Notes: generated by a model from the letters alone, not told the origin. Shown: positions 12,363-24,971, counted from the first letter of the stretch. The stretch is 64,000 bases of DNA from Anagrus nilaparvatae (GCA_022575985.1 JAKSXM010000007.1:35156501-35220500); one strand, 5' to 3'. Numbers and translations: made by a program.

Positions 12363-13467
12363 ATTTTCAAATTCTGAAAAACCGCCTCCCTATAAACGTT
12401 CCATGTTAAAATATTTAATAGATTCCGAAATATTAATCTCAGAAGTTAGTGGTTGAAAACGTAAAAAATTTTTTAATTTTTTCACTAAAACTGATTTTTC
12501 TTAGAATCTAAGAGGTCTTTTGAGACATGCTTTAGTGAAAATTTTTCCTTGGAAAATGATATCGATTTAACGTTTTTTTCTTTAATCCGAGCTCATGATT
12601 CAGAGTTACAACTATTTAAAGCCAAAAAAATCAAAATTTAAAAACTAAAAAAGTTGTCACTTTAATCACTTCATAACTCAAAATCTATATCACCAAAACG
12701 AACAAACTAAAGTGCTATGTATTTCTTAAAGCGTTAACTAAAACAAGTATTTTTGGTTTTTAATTTAACCCTTTCATTAAAGAGAAATCTCAAAAAAACC
12801 ACTTTACGTTAAATTACAAAAAAATTTATCATTTTAAAAATGTTTTTAATATCTGAAACAAAATATATATATATATATTTTTATATTAGTATTTTATATT
12901 ACAGCAAATATATATTGAACATTTTCGACTTTAATCAAGTTATGAACAATCAATATGAGTGATTCTTAGTGAATTCAGCAAAAGTTTCCAGGTCGGGTCG
13001 CTGAAACCGGCTAAAAACTTTTTTTTGCCAATTACCTATCCAAAATGGACTATGTCCCCAAATTTTAGCCCTTAATATTGAAAACTAAGCCCAGCGCGAA
13101 TTTTTGAAAAAAAAAGACGTTTTCATCTTTCCTCAGCCACCCATTCTTCTTTTATGTGCCATTCCTTCTGGAAATCATTAAAAATAATGAAAAAAGAGGT
13201 ACTACAGTAAAATTTCCTCAGGAATCCAGTCATGCCATTAATTTTTGAAAATTCCTACACGGGGAGCCAGAAAATCGATAAATTCACAAGGTATATTACG
13301 GAAACTACAGAAAAATTGTATATCCGAATTTTTTATTGAGCTTCTCAGGAAAAGCGTGTTTTTATATATATTTTTGGATGCCATATCAACCTAGATGCGA
13401 TCGAACTTCCTAGACCCTAAAATAACCGAAAAATCGTGAATTTTCCTCAATTTTTCTCATTTTTTAG

Positions 13468-14355
13468 CAGTTTTTTTGAATTTTCCCGCTCTAAATGACT
13501 CCGAACGATTTAAACAAAGTAAAATTCGGATTCCCAGGGAAATTTCACATATTTTCTTTATTTAAATAATTTTTATGCATCGATGTAAACGAGCTCACAC
13601 CAAATGCCTTAAATACAAAATTTTGATTTTTATCGTTTTTTAGCAGTTTTTTTGAATTTTCCTGCTCTAAATGACTCCAAACAATTTAAACAAGGTGAGA
13701 TTCGGATTCCCAGTGAAATTTTACATAATTTCTTTATTTAAATAATTTTTAGGCTTTGATGTAAACGAGCTCACACCAAATGCCTTAAATACAAAATTTT
13801 GATTTTTATCGTTTTTTAGCAGTTTTTTTGAATTTTCCCGCTCTAAATGACTCCGAACAATTTAAACAAGGTGAGATTCGGATTCCCAGGGAAATTTTAC
13901 ATATTTTCTTTATTTAAATAATTTTTAGGCTTTGATGTAAACGAGCTCACACCAAATGCCTTAAATACAAAATTTTGATTTTTATCGTTTTTTAGCAGTT
14001 TTTTTGAATTTTCCTGCTCTAAATGACTCCAAACAATTTAAACAAGGTGAGATTCGGATTCCCAGTGAAATTTTACATAATTTCTTTATTTAAATAATTT
14101 TTAGGCTTTGATGTAAACGAGCTCACACCAAATGCCTTAAATACAAAATTTTGATTTTTATTGTTTTTTAGTAGTTTTTTTGAATTTTCCCGCTCTAAAT
14201 GACTCCGAACGATTTAAACAAGGTAAGATTCGGATTCCCAGGGAAATTTTACATATTTTCTTTATTTAAATAATTGTTAGGCTTGGATGCAAACGAGCTC
14301 ACACCAAATGCCTTAAATACAAAATTTTGATTTTTATCGTTTTTTAGCAGTTTTG
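13468..14355 (+). repeat. Tandem subterminal repeats of the long-TIR transposon (about 176 bp, 5 copies)
   Basis: Each unit contains gctctaaatgactcc, attcggattcccag, gtaaacgagctcacacc and a tttttagcag junction. Alternate copies share the same private differences (for example cctgctc versus cccgctc), which suggests that a two-unit block was duplicated. Such subterminal repeats are usually transposase-binding sites; that role is inferred here. Confidence 0.88.
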
Positions 14356-14581
14356 TGTGTACTTTTTTTGTTTAAGGTTCCTAATAAGATTTATTATACC
14401 GTATATAATAACAACTTAATAAATATTATATTATTAAAGATGTAAATTACTAATAATCTTATTTCCGAAAAAAATTTTAAATAATATAAATTTAGCGCTA
14501 AAAATAATAAACATTGTATATAAAAAATTTAAAGCTGTGGCGTGGCAACCGTCAATGTTTACAAGATTTATTAGTAAATAA

Positions 14582-15271
14582 ATGAGTTACATTAAAAACA
14601 TTTTTATTGTATTCATATTATTCATTAAAACAATAAGTTACGTAAATTGTAAACATGACGTAGTAGCAGTTAAGGTTTTTCAAAAATATATTGTAAGGTA
14701 CACAAAAGAAAACATGCCTCAAATTAAGAAAATTGAGTATGTTAGCGATAGTTGTCCGGGACAATACAAAAATTGTTCCAACCTATACAATTTATGTCAA
14801 CATAAAAAGAATTTTGGTATTGATGCGAAGTGGATATTTTTTGCAACTTCTCACGGTACATCAACTTGTGATATCATTGGAGGTACGATAAAAAGAGATA
14901 CAAGCAAAGAAAGTTTACGTCGTGAATTTGATAATCAAATAATAAATGTAGGCCGCATTCATGAATTTTGTGAACAACATTTACCTACAATAAAAACAAT
15001 AATAATAAGCAGAGAGGAGTTAAACCTGGAACGTGACACAACATCATCAATTGCGCATACCATTCCAGGAACACGAAATTATCACGACTTTACTCCATTA
15101 TCAAATACAATAATTGGCTGTAAATATTTAAGTTCAGATGAAAGTTATTCCTTAAGATTTAATTTGTTGAAAAAAATAGCTTATAAATGGTCAGCAAATA
15201 CTTATGTCTCTTTCGTAATCTTAAATACTTGGGCGGTAGGTTTTATTACAGATATAATTGAAGATGAATAA
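14582..15271 (+). CDS. Transposase-like protein of the long-TIR element
   Basis: 229 residues, ATG to TAA, centred between the inverted arms of the transposon. The N-terminus is hydrophobic (residues about 6-22, a signal-like or membrane segment), which is unexpected for a transposase and may mean the true start or first exon is elsewhere. Residues about 55-110 carry SDSCPGQYKN, then HKKNFGIDAKWIFFATSHG, then CDIIGGTIKR. This resembles a widespread invertebrate family of repeat-encoded proteins with an Asp...Gly-Gln-Tyr-Lys...Ser-His-Gly...Gly-Gly...Lys-Arg pattern, likely an RNase H-like catalytic fold. After the TAA the same frame stays open for a further 56 codons and still looks like the family, so the stop is probably a disabling mutation. 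Function is inferred from position and pattern. Confidence 0.6.
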   Translation: MSYIKNIFIVFILFIKTISYVNCKHDVVAVKVFQKYIVRYTKENMPQIKKIEYVSDSCPGQYKNCSNLYNLCQHKKNFGIDAKWIFFATSHGTSTCDIIGGTIKRDTSKESLRREFDNQIINVGRIHEFCEQHLPTIKTIIISREELNLERDTTSSIAHTIPGTRNYHDFTPLSNTIIGCKYLSSDESYSLRFNLLKKIAYKWSANTYVSFVILNTWAVGFITDIIEDE

Positions 15272-15442
15272 ATAGCTGAAATATCTGTATTACAAAGTTT
15301 TTCAAAAAATGTCTACAAATGGCCTGGTACTGAGACCCGTGTTAAAGTAGGCTTTAATGAAATTTTATACAATGTATCGGCTACAAATGAAAATGATAAA
15401 ATAAAAATAAAACTAGGGCATACTCATTCCAAATACACTTAA
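15272..15442 (+). pseudogene. In-frame C-terminal continuation of the transposase-like gene
   Basis: Directly after the TAA at 15269-15271 the same reading frame continues for 56 codons to a TAA at 15440-15442. It contains the phrase SKNVYKWPGTETRVKVGFNE, which looks like the C-terminal Trp-Pro block of the same protein family. It indicates that the ancestral protein was about 286 residues and was shortened by one nonsense change, unless the stop is read through. Confidence 0.55.
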
Positions 15443-16739
15443 TATCTAAAGAATTTGGATTCTATTTGTGAATAAATTATTTAAATTATAAAAATATTTT
15501 CTGAATGCATTATTGTAGCTAAATATTATGTAAATATCAATAAAAATTTTTTTAATAGAATAATTTTCTTCTTATTAAAAAACTCATTCTTTTAAAAATT
15601 ATCAAAATATGTATTTCATTCATTATTATTTAAAAAATTTTTTTTCTTTAAAGAATAGCTATATTTTATAGAATGTAACTCCGAATTCTACCTAGTGACC
15701 AATATAGAGCTAAAAAATAATTTAAATTTATAGAATTTTCTATGAACTCTTTTACACTAAAGCCAAAAAATTATTAAAGTATAGAAAAAGTTTAAAATTT
15801 TACTGGAAACCCGAATTTGACATTAATTAATTCATACAGGGTCATGGAGTGCGGCAAAATTCAAAAAAACTGCTAAAAAACGATAAAAATCAAAATTTTG
15901 TATTTAAGGCATTTGGTGTGAGCTCGTTTACATCAAAGCCTAAAAATTATTTAAATAAAGAAAATATGTAAAATTTCCCTGGGAATCCGAATCTCACCTT
16001 GTTTAAATTGTTCGGAGTCATTTAGAGCGGGAAAATTCAAAAAAACTGCTAAAAAACGATAAAAATCAAAATTTTGTATTTAAGGCATTTGGTGTGAGCT
16101 CGTTTACATCGAAGCTTAAAAATTATTTAAATAAAGAAAATATGTGAAATTTCCCTGGGAATCCGAATTTTACTTTGTTTAAATCGTTCGGAGTCGTTTA
16201 GAGCGGGCAAATTCAAAAAAACTGCTAAAAAATGAGAAAAATTGAGGAAAATTCACGATTTTTCGGTTATTTTAGGGTCTAGGAAGTTCGATCGCATCTA
16301 GGTTGATATGGCATCCAAAAATATATATAAAAACACGCTTTTCCTGAGAAGCTCAATAAAAAATTCGGATATACAATTTTTCTGTAGTTTCCGTAATATA
16401 CCCTGTGAATTTATCGATTTTCTGGCTCCCCGTGTAGGAATTTTCAAAAATTAATGGCATGACTGGATTCCTGAGGAAATTTTACTGTAGTACCTCTTTT
16501 TTCATTATTTTTAATGATTTCCAGAAGGAATGGCACATAAAAGAAGAATGGGTGGCTGAGGAAAGATGAAAACGTCTTTTTTTTTCAAAAATTCGCGCTG
16601 GGCTTAGTTTTCAATATTAAGGGCTAAAATTTGGGGACATAGTCCATTTTGGATAGGTAATTGGCAAAAAAAAGTTTTTAGCCGGTTTCAGCGACCCGAC
16701 CTGGAAACTTTTGCTGAATTCACTAAGAATCACTCATAT

Positions 16740-17560
16740 GACTTTTGCAATAAAAGATTTTTTTTGGAAATTTTTGTTTTTTCATGTTTAAGACAGACGA
16801 ATGAAATTTTATGAACTTTTCATATATAAAACGAAATAAAATATACATTTACAATTTATAAAGTTATGAACAATCAATATGACTTTTGCAATAAAATAAT
16901 TTTTTAGGAAATTTCTTTAGTTCATGTTTAAAACAGACAGATGAAATTTTATGAAATTTTCATACATAAAACGAAATAAAAGATACATTTAAAATTTGTA
17001 AGGTTTTGGACAATCAATATGACTTGCAATAAAATATTTTTTTTGAAAATTTTTATTATTTCATATTTAAGACAGACAAATGAAATTTTATGAACTTTAT
17101 ATATATAAAACGAAATAAAATATACATTTGAAATTTATAAAATTATGAACAATCAATATGACTTTTGCAGTAAAATAATTTTCTAGGAAATTTCTTTATT
17201 TCATGAAAACAAACAGATGAAATTTTAGGAACTTTTCATATATAAAACGAAATAAAATATACATTTTTATTATTTCATATTTAAGACAGACGAATAAAAT
17301 TTTATGATATTTTCATAGAAAAATTTAAATAAAATATACATTGACAATTTATAGAGTTGTGAACAATCAATATGACTTTTGACTTCTGACTTTTGCAATA
17401 AAATATTTTTTTTAATGATATTTTCATACACGAAACAAAATAAAATATATATTGTCAATTTATAAAGTTTTGAAAAATTATTAAAATTATTAACAATTTA
17501 TAGAGTTATGAACAATCAATATGACTTTTGCAATAAAATATTTTTTTTAATGATATTGTT
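16740..17560. repeat. Tandem array, approximately 140-bp unit, split by the transposon
   Basis: Words gaacaatcaatatgactttt, gcaataaaat and cagatgaaattttatgaac recur at about 16867, 17007, 17146, 17355 and 17508. The left flank of the transposon (12860-12956) ends in the same unit. The array is therefore the target into which the element jumped, and intact units show the empty site caatatgactttt. Confidence 0.85.
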
Positions 17561-20500
17561 GTAGGCATAGTATGGGAAGAATGTTAATATTTTTTTGTAA
17601 TATTATATTTAATATGTTCAATTTCGTGGAAGATGCTTAGTAAAAGAGATCACTAATAGAAAAATAATAAATATCTGAAAAATATGATAAAATTTTAATG
17701 TCGCAATTGGTATTACTTGATTCAGTCAATTTTAGAACCATCTATATATACATATCTTAATAATATATACTATATGCTTTTTTTTTTTTTGCAGATTTTC
17801 ATCAAGAATTTGTTTTTTGAAAATTTCAAAAAGAAATTCGTTATCTAAATCTAAAAAAAAATCAATAAAATCTTTACCAATCGATTCGTAAATCATTTTT
17901 TTATGTTTTCCTCTTTTGCTTTTTTTAGATTATTTCTAAAAGAAAATTTTATTTGATTTATAAAGAGTAGTTAAATAATGAATTTTGATTTTCATAAAAA
18001 ATTTTTGCATTTAGGTTGGTTATTCTGCATAACATATTTCCGAGTTGAATTTGAAAGATGTCGCCACTATGATGTAAATAATCTAGGGAGTAAACTCTAG
18101 TAAATATCTGGTAAATATTTGGTAAATAATATAGCTTTCATTATAAAATCGGAGTCGATAACGAAAATTGAGTTTTTCTTTGCAGAAAATCGGAGTCGTA
18201 ATCAAAATTAGAGAACGATCGGAATTCGGACCACGGGTTATCTATATAGTCGAGTCGAGTGAAAACATTGGAGTCATAAATAACTCATAACAAAAAATTG
18301 TTTGTGGAAAAAATCAAGTTTTACGAGTTTTATCCTTTGCTTTAATTTTTAATGCAATTTCTAAGTAAGTGTATGAAGTTAATATTATTTATATTCATCA
18401 TTCATAATAATTTTATATCTGTTTTCACCAATATTTATTCTATTCAATTCAGGATAAATTCACATATTATGGAACTATTTATTCATAATATTATAATTGC
18501 CACATAGTATTTCAACTTCTGAAAGGTAAATATTTAAAATATAAATAAAAGACCATATAAAATAATTACAAATTATCATTTTCTGGAATCATTTATTTTG
18601 TAAAATAGAATAAAAATATACTCGAAGTTGGGTATAGTAATTGAACTTTGAGAATATAGACTGTAGACGTGTACCGGCTAGAAATGCCTCAAACAAAATA
18701 TATGATAAAAGAAATATTGTTAGAGTACAATTTATACTAATTGAACTTGTGGTAATTTCAGCAACATCTGATGCTGGATTTGATGTAAATATTTTAATAC
18801 ATAAGTTTTTGATATTATGATTGCATATTATAAAATTTAAATACATTTTACATGTGCATTTTTTATATATCGTACTGAATCAGTATAACATAGCTTATTA
18901 TATAATATTAGCTTGTGCGATATGTAGAAAATATATGCAAAATACATTTAAATTTAATAATTCAAACATAATACTAAAAAATTAGGTATAAAAAAAACTT
19001 TAATTGATTCATACAATATTTCAAGTATGTCAATATTTTATATCAATAATAGTTTCATGTTTTTATTTTAATTATTTTCTAGATACAGATTCACAATATT
19101 TTTTGAGAGTGGATGGTTCAATTCAGCAGTATTATCTCTATTGGAACATTGTCTAGTTTAAATATTAGAAATTGTCCAAATGATTCTAGAAAAATGAGAT
19201 TCAAATGAAGAATTAAAATGAAGAGCATAAAGTTTTTTTTTTAAAATAAAAAGTATAAAAAGTGTTATTATTTTATTTTTTTGTATTCCGCTGAAAGTTT
19301 CTAAAAAAAGATGTACAGTTTTGAAATATATGTACCCAGCTTTTTGCCTATTATGATCAAACCAAGTGGCATTTCTCATTTGTATTATGGTTTCAGTTAT
19401 GTCGCAGCAAATGGTAATGCATTTTTTTTTTAATTTAAAGACCATAATAAACTTTTTTTAATTTAATCAAATTTTTGAAACAGACTAAACCTATATATGA
19501 TATAAAAAGTGCATACATTTTGATAAATATGAGCTTTCTTAGAGCTGAAAAAATAAAATAATCCAATAAATAATTGTAATTATTTAATTAAATAAAGAAG
19601 CACAATTACGAATAACAACTAATACCATAGTAAGATTTTCATTGGAATAGGCTAAAAGCTTGAGGTATATATTCTATAACTGATAATGTTATTATGTGTG
19701 GCAATTTTACTGCAAATTTTCTATCTACAATCTTTTTTTAGAATAAGTCTCAGACAAACACCATAAAATAAAATAAGTACACTTTTCATACTTTAATTTT
19801 TAATAAAATAAATATGCTCCTTATTTTATTTATTTCTTCAATTTACTTTTTTTTAAATTTAAAATTCCTTTTTTCAGAACTAATTAAAAATTTCTAGCAT
19901 CTAAAAGGTCTAGATAATATTAATATTTCTAGAGCAAATTCAGCTGAATTAGAATATCCGCTTTCATAAAAATATTGTGAATCTGTATATAAATAATATA
20001 ATTCTGAGGTTAAATATTAAAATATTTGTAAATAACATATGGATTGACTCTGCAAATATAATTATACCCTCAATTTTATAGAAAATGTTAAACAGACAGG
20101 CTTTACTTCAAATTGACTGACAGTCTGGCCCAGATTTATGCAAAAATTTAGATAAACTGAAGACTACGATTGTATTTACTTAGTAACTCGATAAATACAC
20201 CATTTTAATATTTTAATTTATTAATTTAATTTTAATATTTTAATTTGTTAATTTATTTCAATATTTTAATCAAATCATTTTCTAGCTGTACAGATTCACA
20301 ATATTTTTATGAAGGCAGGATAAACTAATTCAATTGAACTAGTTTTATGAACTTTGTTAAGATCTTTAAATATTAGAAATTGTTCAACTGCTTCTGAAGA
20401 AAGAAGTCTTAAAAAAAATATCGTAAACAATTTGTAGTGGCATATTGCCACATACCTCAGAGCTCCAGATTTAAAATATCTACTAAGCTTATAGCCTATG

Positions 20501-21140
20501 TTCCAATCGAAATGTCACTGTGGTTGCAATTCTTATTCTTATATTGTAGTTGAATCAACCATATGTTTCAGAAATCTTAATGTTGTGATCAAATAAATAA
20601 TATTCACAATTTACAATAGAATAGCATGTGTGAAGCCATCGGTGGCCATGAGTGAATTACCTAGTCACGCGGTTCTAGATATAATATCTTCATTTTATTT
20701 ATCTAATTTTGTAATAAATTTTAGCTTTTAATTAAATAAATTTTTTAATTTTTATAATATAAATAAAAAAGTTACAAATAAATTTTGTCTTTAGCGCGCA
20801 TAAACAAGTGACCTCTAGTTGTTATATGCATAGTAAAATGTCAGGTTAAGTTGTAAATGTAAATAAGAGTACGTTTATTGCACGTGCACATAATTGCACA
20901 CTTTTTGCCATATTTGCGATATTTTCGGGGAATACCTAAATATAATTTTTATTTTTTTAGCTTGGATGATTATTATATACTGAAAGTATCCTGAAGCTGT
21001 GCAATACCTTTGGCTGAGTTATAGCTATCAAAAAAAGAAGCATATCTTTAGCTCCTAACTTTTTTTTACAAATTACGATTTGGTAAATATATTTTATCAG
21101 TTTAAATTACATTCTAAAAACTTAATTAAATTTTTCTTAC
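17561..21140. other. AT-rich stretch with a diverged dispersed repeat, no gene
   Basis: A roughly 110-base motif (agattcacaatattttt ... aatattagaaattgt) occurs at about 19085-19200 and 20285-20400 in the same orientation. A partial inverted copy is near 19965-19995. Open frames in this interval have the amino-acid composition of random AT-rich DNA and are not called. 18180-18260 contains tandem ggagtcg words. Confidence 0.4.
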
Positions 21141-21149
21141 TTCATTTTA

Positions 21150-22106
21150 GCAAGCGGTATCAAGAGTAGTAAAAGTCTTCAGTCAAAGATCCTAGTTTTT
21201 TGACAAAAAGTCTTGCCCAGTAAGAATTAAATCTACGTAACAGCAATTAAGAGTTAAACAAATTTTAGTCTGGAAAATAAACAAATTAAAGGAGGATTAA
21301 AAAGAAGTACTTGTTTTATAAGATCTTATACAACTAGACATTGATGAAAAACCTCAATTTGATATTTTATAAAAATGGCTAGCACAAAACATTTGTTCTG
21401 TTTGCAAGTTGAAATCTGATTTTAACAAAAATTTGAAGTCCATGATTCTTCAGTTTTGGTTTATATTTATAATTAACTTTTGGAGTAACAAGTTAAAGAT
21501 GTTTTATTTCCAAAGTATTTTAGTGCACAAGATTTACCAAACTATTCTCAAGATTATGCTGTGAAACACGCTGTTCAAGAATTATCAATAATTCAAGTCC
21601 CTGGTAAAGAATGAATCTTAAATAATTCTAATATTGTTTAAAGACATATCAGTGTACCAGTTCTAATTTGTACAACGTTAAGTTCTGTTATTGATCTACT
21701 AAACAGTTAAAAACTTATTGTATAATGTGCTAAATAGCGACAAGTAATTTTTTCGCCAGTTAATTATTTATCACTACAGAATTTACTAAGAAATATACAA
21801 GTTGAACGAATTATACAAGAAAAACTGTAACAATTGAAAGTTCATATTATAGATTGTATGTTGCACTTGTGTAGGCATAGTTGATCTTGGACCTCGTAGA
21901 CTTCAATTTCACTCTAATCCTTTTGACAAAAGCAGGCAAACAACTTTTATATTAGGTGAAAGACAATTAATTATTGTTAGTGATCAGTGCCAGTTAGTTC
22001 TACTTGTTATATGCAAAAATTTTATAAGAGCTTGATTACCACAGTTCTTGCATGAACGAATTGAAGAGCTTTATTAAACTTGATTTTTCCGTTTAAATGT
22101 GTTATG
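21150..22106 (+). pseudogene. Upf1: UPF1 helicase pseudogene, first part
   Basis: The translation, in shifting frames, follows the RNA helicase UPF1 (nonsense-mediated decay, SF1 family) from the regulatory region into the ATPase core. Around 21260-21440 it reads INKLKED..., DIDEKPQFDIL and KLKSDFNKNLKSM, matching the segment before the helicase core. 21500-21610 gives FPKYFSAQDLP then YAVKHAVQ, followed by a ruined Walker A (VPGKE then stop). 21650-21830 gives VLICTTLSSVIDLL, then SPVNYLSLQNLLRN. 21960-22095 gives LGERQLIIVSDQCQL, then FLHERIEEL and FRLNV. Several stops and frameshifts make it non-functional. No introns interrupt these blocks, consistent with an old retrocopy. An R1 LINE interrupts it just after FRLNV. 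Confidence 0.8.
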
Positions 22107-22651
22107 TAATTTTTTTTTTTTTTTTTTTTTTTTTGCACACTGGCAGAGAGGCGAGAATATGTTACGCACGAACAGAACCCGGTGTTCTGATGAATGTCGG
22201 ACTCCATGATGGCAAGGCACTCTGCAGAAAATGCATTGCCCCATGTGTACCGACTAAACTCACCCCTCATCATACCTTATACAAGTCAGCCCGGAACCGT
22301 TTATCACATTACATCGGGTTGACTTAAGGCCATGTATCTTCTTTGGTTGAAGATCCTTCCATCCGTTAATCCTTTCTTTCTCCTTCTTGTTACTTCACCT
22401 TGTCGTCAACTAGATAAATAAGTAAGTTTATAAATAAATAAATATATAAATAAATAAATAAATAAATAAGTATATAAATAAATAAATAAATAGATATCCT
22501 TGTACGTCCTACATTGTCCCCTCTTTAGTGCCGCGATACGGTCGACGTCGCCTTCATTTTTTCAATCATAAATAAGTTTAGGCTCTTTGGCGAGGAGCTT
22601 AATTGGGATAATGCCTGCGATAACAAGGACTGCCGCTTCCGAGACAGTCCT

Positions 22652-24124
22652 CTACGCGCAAGAAACCCTCAGAGCACCTTGCCTCTGAACTCTTATTATG
22701 CCTTTCGCATACATATCCTTGTCTAACGCCTTCCCCCAAATTTCTGCTCCATACAATAGGATGGAGTGAGTTACAGACATTAGTAGCTTCCTCTTGCTGG
22801 ACTTCGGGCCGTTCATATTTGACATCAGCCTGCTCAGTACTTGCGTCGTGGTACCTGCCTTCTTGACCCTTTGGGAGATGTGCTCCCAATAAGTCAGCTT
22901 CGTGTCCAGAGTTATCCCTAGATATTTAACGAACTCTATGACAGTATCCTCGTCGATTCGTATCGGGATCACAGTTTGAATTTGCTTCCCCGTAAACATT
23001 ACGATCTCTCTCTTAGCAGCTGCAAGACTTAATCCATGCTCTTCCATCCATATGTTTGTATTTATCATGCAAACGTTCAAGCTGTTCTGAGCCTGTTGTA
23101 CGTTTCTTGCTATGATTACGAGAGCAATATCATCCGCATAACCTATCATGAAGCAGCCATCCGCTAGCTCCAGCCTCACGATACCATCATAAGAAATGTT
23201 CCATAAGTCAGGTCCCAGTACCGAAACCTGAGCCGCGCCAGCAGTCACTTTCCTACGCCTTTTACCTTGTAGAGTCTCGTACAAGAGTACTCGGTCACTT
23301 AGGTAGCTCTTCATTACCCGCATCAAATAAATGGATACTGCGAAGTCACTCAGTCCTTGCAGGAAGTCTGTCCACTTTGCCGAGTTAAATGCATTCTTGA
23401 CATCAAGGGTAACCAAAAGAGTAATTTTACGAGAGTAATGATTACCCATTTGGGCCCTCGCTATCGCGTCAACGGCCTCCTTCACTGCCCCAATGGTGGA
23501 CAGCCCCCATCTAAAGCCGTATTGTCGAGGAGATAAGTCTCCCGCTGCTTCTATAGCGTTTAAGATACGAGGTCGAAGCATCTTTTCGAAACTTTTTCCC
23601 GCTGTATCCAAAAGTCCTCGTGGTCGCCAGTAGGATGGGAGTGTAGGATCATCCTTTCCTTTGCTGATAAGTACCAGTATTGCCTTTTTCCATCGCCTGC
23701 TAAAGACTCCTGTTCGGATGCATGTGTTGTACATCCTTAGCATCAATGATGGACACTCGTATGAAGCTAATCTTATAATCTCGGCTGGTATACCGTCTGG
23801 GCCGGGAGCTTTCTTATTTCTAAGGGAATCCACGGTAGCGAACAGCTCTTCTTGCTTAAAGTCCGAGATATCCTCCACATTGATGTTATCCTCTTGATCC
23901 ACTCTTGTCGGATGCATCGGGAATAGGGCATCAACGACTGTTTTTACCTCCTCTTCGTCCATTAGCGAGCTGGCCGCGAAGCCCCTCAGCTTCTTCGTAA
24001 CTATCTTGAAGCCAAGTTCCCAGGGGTCGTTGTCAACTTCAATACATAGCTTTCTTTCACAGCGAATTTTGCTGGCGTTGATCGCCTGCCTTAAGGATCG
24101 CTTAACTTCTTTGTGAACGTTCAT
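22652..24124 (-). pseudogene. R1-clade LINE reverse transcriptase (long open fragment)
   Basis: 490 residues covering most of the reverse transcriptase. Visible motifs in order are KAPGPDGIPAE (about residues 108-118), LDVKNAFNSA (motif A, about 240), a B-like motif with VSVLGPDLWN where Gln-Gly has become Gln-Val, GYADDIAL (catalytic YADD, about 328), and KYLGITLD. The thumb region SILLYGAEIW is present. The C-terminal zinc-finger block is not in this frame; the frame closes at 22652 and a short continuation (SEAAVLVIAG) follows in another frame. The altered motif B and frame breaks make activity unlikely. Confidence 0.85.
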
Positions 24125-24148
24125 GAGTTCACTTGCTTCTCCGCGGGA

Positions 24149-24373
24149 CTATGCTCTAGTCGCTCTTCTTCGCGTCTTGTGGCTTTGTCTGCGGAGCTCT
24201 GCAATTTCTGGGTTCCAGCAGTACACAGATGGGTTCTTTCCATTGAACCTTTTTCGAGGCATGGAAGCATCACAGGCTTTCTTAATCAGCGTCATTACTT
24301 CGGATACTAGTTTCTCCGCGTCTTCCTCACTTCCTACTCTGCGGGGATTCGCTAGAATTGCCCCTTGTCCCAT
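24149..24373 (-). pseudogene. R1 LINE ORF2 linker fragment (between endonuclease and RT)
   Basis: 74 residues upstream of the RT frame, containing KKACDASMPRKR and NPEIAELRRQSHKTRRRATRA. This is the linker seen in R1-clade ORF2 proteins, and the equivalent block is present in the second LINE as RGACDASMPRKR. It is separated from the RT by a frameshift near 24125-24149. Confidence 0.75.
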
Positions 24374-24581
24374 CGATAAAATTTGTATGAATCGTTCTTT
24401 ATTCAGCTTATTGAGGTTCCAACCTCTTGGATTCGGCCTATATGCCTCGCCGGGGGGCTGTCGTTTGTGCTGGATTTCAAACGAAATATACTGGTGGTCG
24501 CTCGCTGTAAAATCTTCCGTGCCAGTTATTCACTCTTGTGCTCAGGCCTTCAGATGCGAAAGACACGTCAATTAGCGTCTC

Positions 24582-24869
24582 GTTATATTACAATACATTT
24601 AGATGTTTTAAGATTTATTTCAAATATTTCGAATAAAAACTTTCTACAAAATGGAGTGAATGCAGATAAATATCAGAGAAGCAGAAGCCAATGGTTCTTC
24701 TGTGTTACTCAAGGAAAAGAAGTGGTACTTCATTTAAACCTAAAGCAAGAAAAGTTGAAAAATGAATATTTGTTATTTAAATCGTTACAAATATTACGTT
24801 TCGATGTAAAACATGAACAAAATTGGAGTTATTATCTCCTGTGAAGGGCAAGGAAGTTATCCTGTGTTT
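24582..24869 (+). pseudogene. Upf1: UPF1 pseudogene, middle part
   Basis: Resumes where the R1 LINE ends. It reads IHLDVLRFISNISNKNFLQN, matching the UPF1 block normally seen as HPALSAFPSNIFYEGSLQN, then WFFCVTQGKEVV (UPF1 'FFYVTQGQEE') and, in another frame, IGVIISCEGQGSYPVF ('QIGIITPYEGQRSYLVQ'). The last bases (24857-24869, ttatcctgtgttt) are duplicated at 26662-26674, marking the Penelope-like insertion. Frame changes confirm decay. Confidence 0.8.
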
Positions 24870-24971
24870 ATTGAAGTATTCATAATGAATTTGAATATCC
24901 AAGTCACCTTAATTAAAATGAGATATTTTTACCTTTGTTTTATCCGTCTTGAGAGTGACTTCGTTTATAAA

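Larger units (their letters stand above)
12957..16735. mobile_element. Complete 3.8-kb long-TIR DNA transposon, 4-bp target duplication
   Basis: The termini GAGTGATTCTTAGTGAATTC and its reverse complement are flanked by the duplicated target ATAT (12953-12956 and 16736-16739). Outer inverted arms cover 12957-13470 and 16225-16735 almost perfectly. Inside these, a unit of about 176 bp is repeated about five times on the left (near 13489, 13667, 13843, 14018, 14193) and about two to three times, inverted, on the right (15840-16220). A transposase-like gene lies between. A 4-bp duplication with GAG...CTC ends would fit the Sola group, but that is an inference from memory, not a search. Confidence 0.88.
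22106..24581 (-). mobile_element. 5'-truncated R1-clade LINE nested in the UPF1 pseudogene
   Basis: A minus-strand non-LTR retrotransposon. Its 3' poly(A) is the T run at 22110-22133. The 3' region contains a (TAAA)n-type repeat (about 22425-22490). The RT frame is at 22652-24124, and the 5' end is at about 24581 inside the end of the endonuclease domain (LIDVSFASEGLSTRV-like). The flanks carry a short target duplication, gttat (22101-22105 and 24582-24586). Composition is much richer in G and C than the host DNA. Several frameshifts exist. Confidence 0.88.

Noticed and set aside
18589..18846. 85-codon minus-strand frame with a hydrophobic stretch
   Set aside because: Composition and Leu/Ile/Phe runs are as expected from random AT-rich DNA; no start context, no splice sites, no family pattern.
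22097..22327. Open frame on the plus strand overlapping the LINE 3' region
   Set aside because: It begins in the poly(T) of a minus-strand LINE and is antisense to the LINE 3' untranslated region; its translation has no protein pattern.
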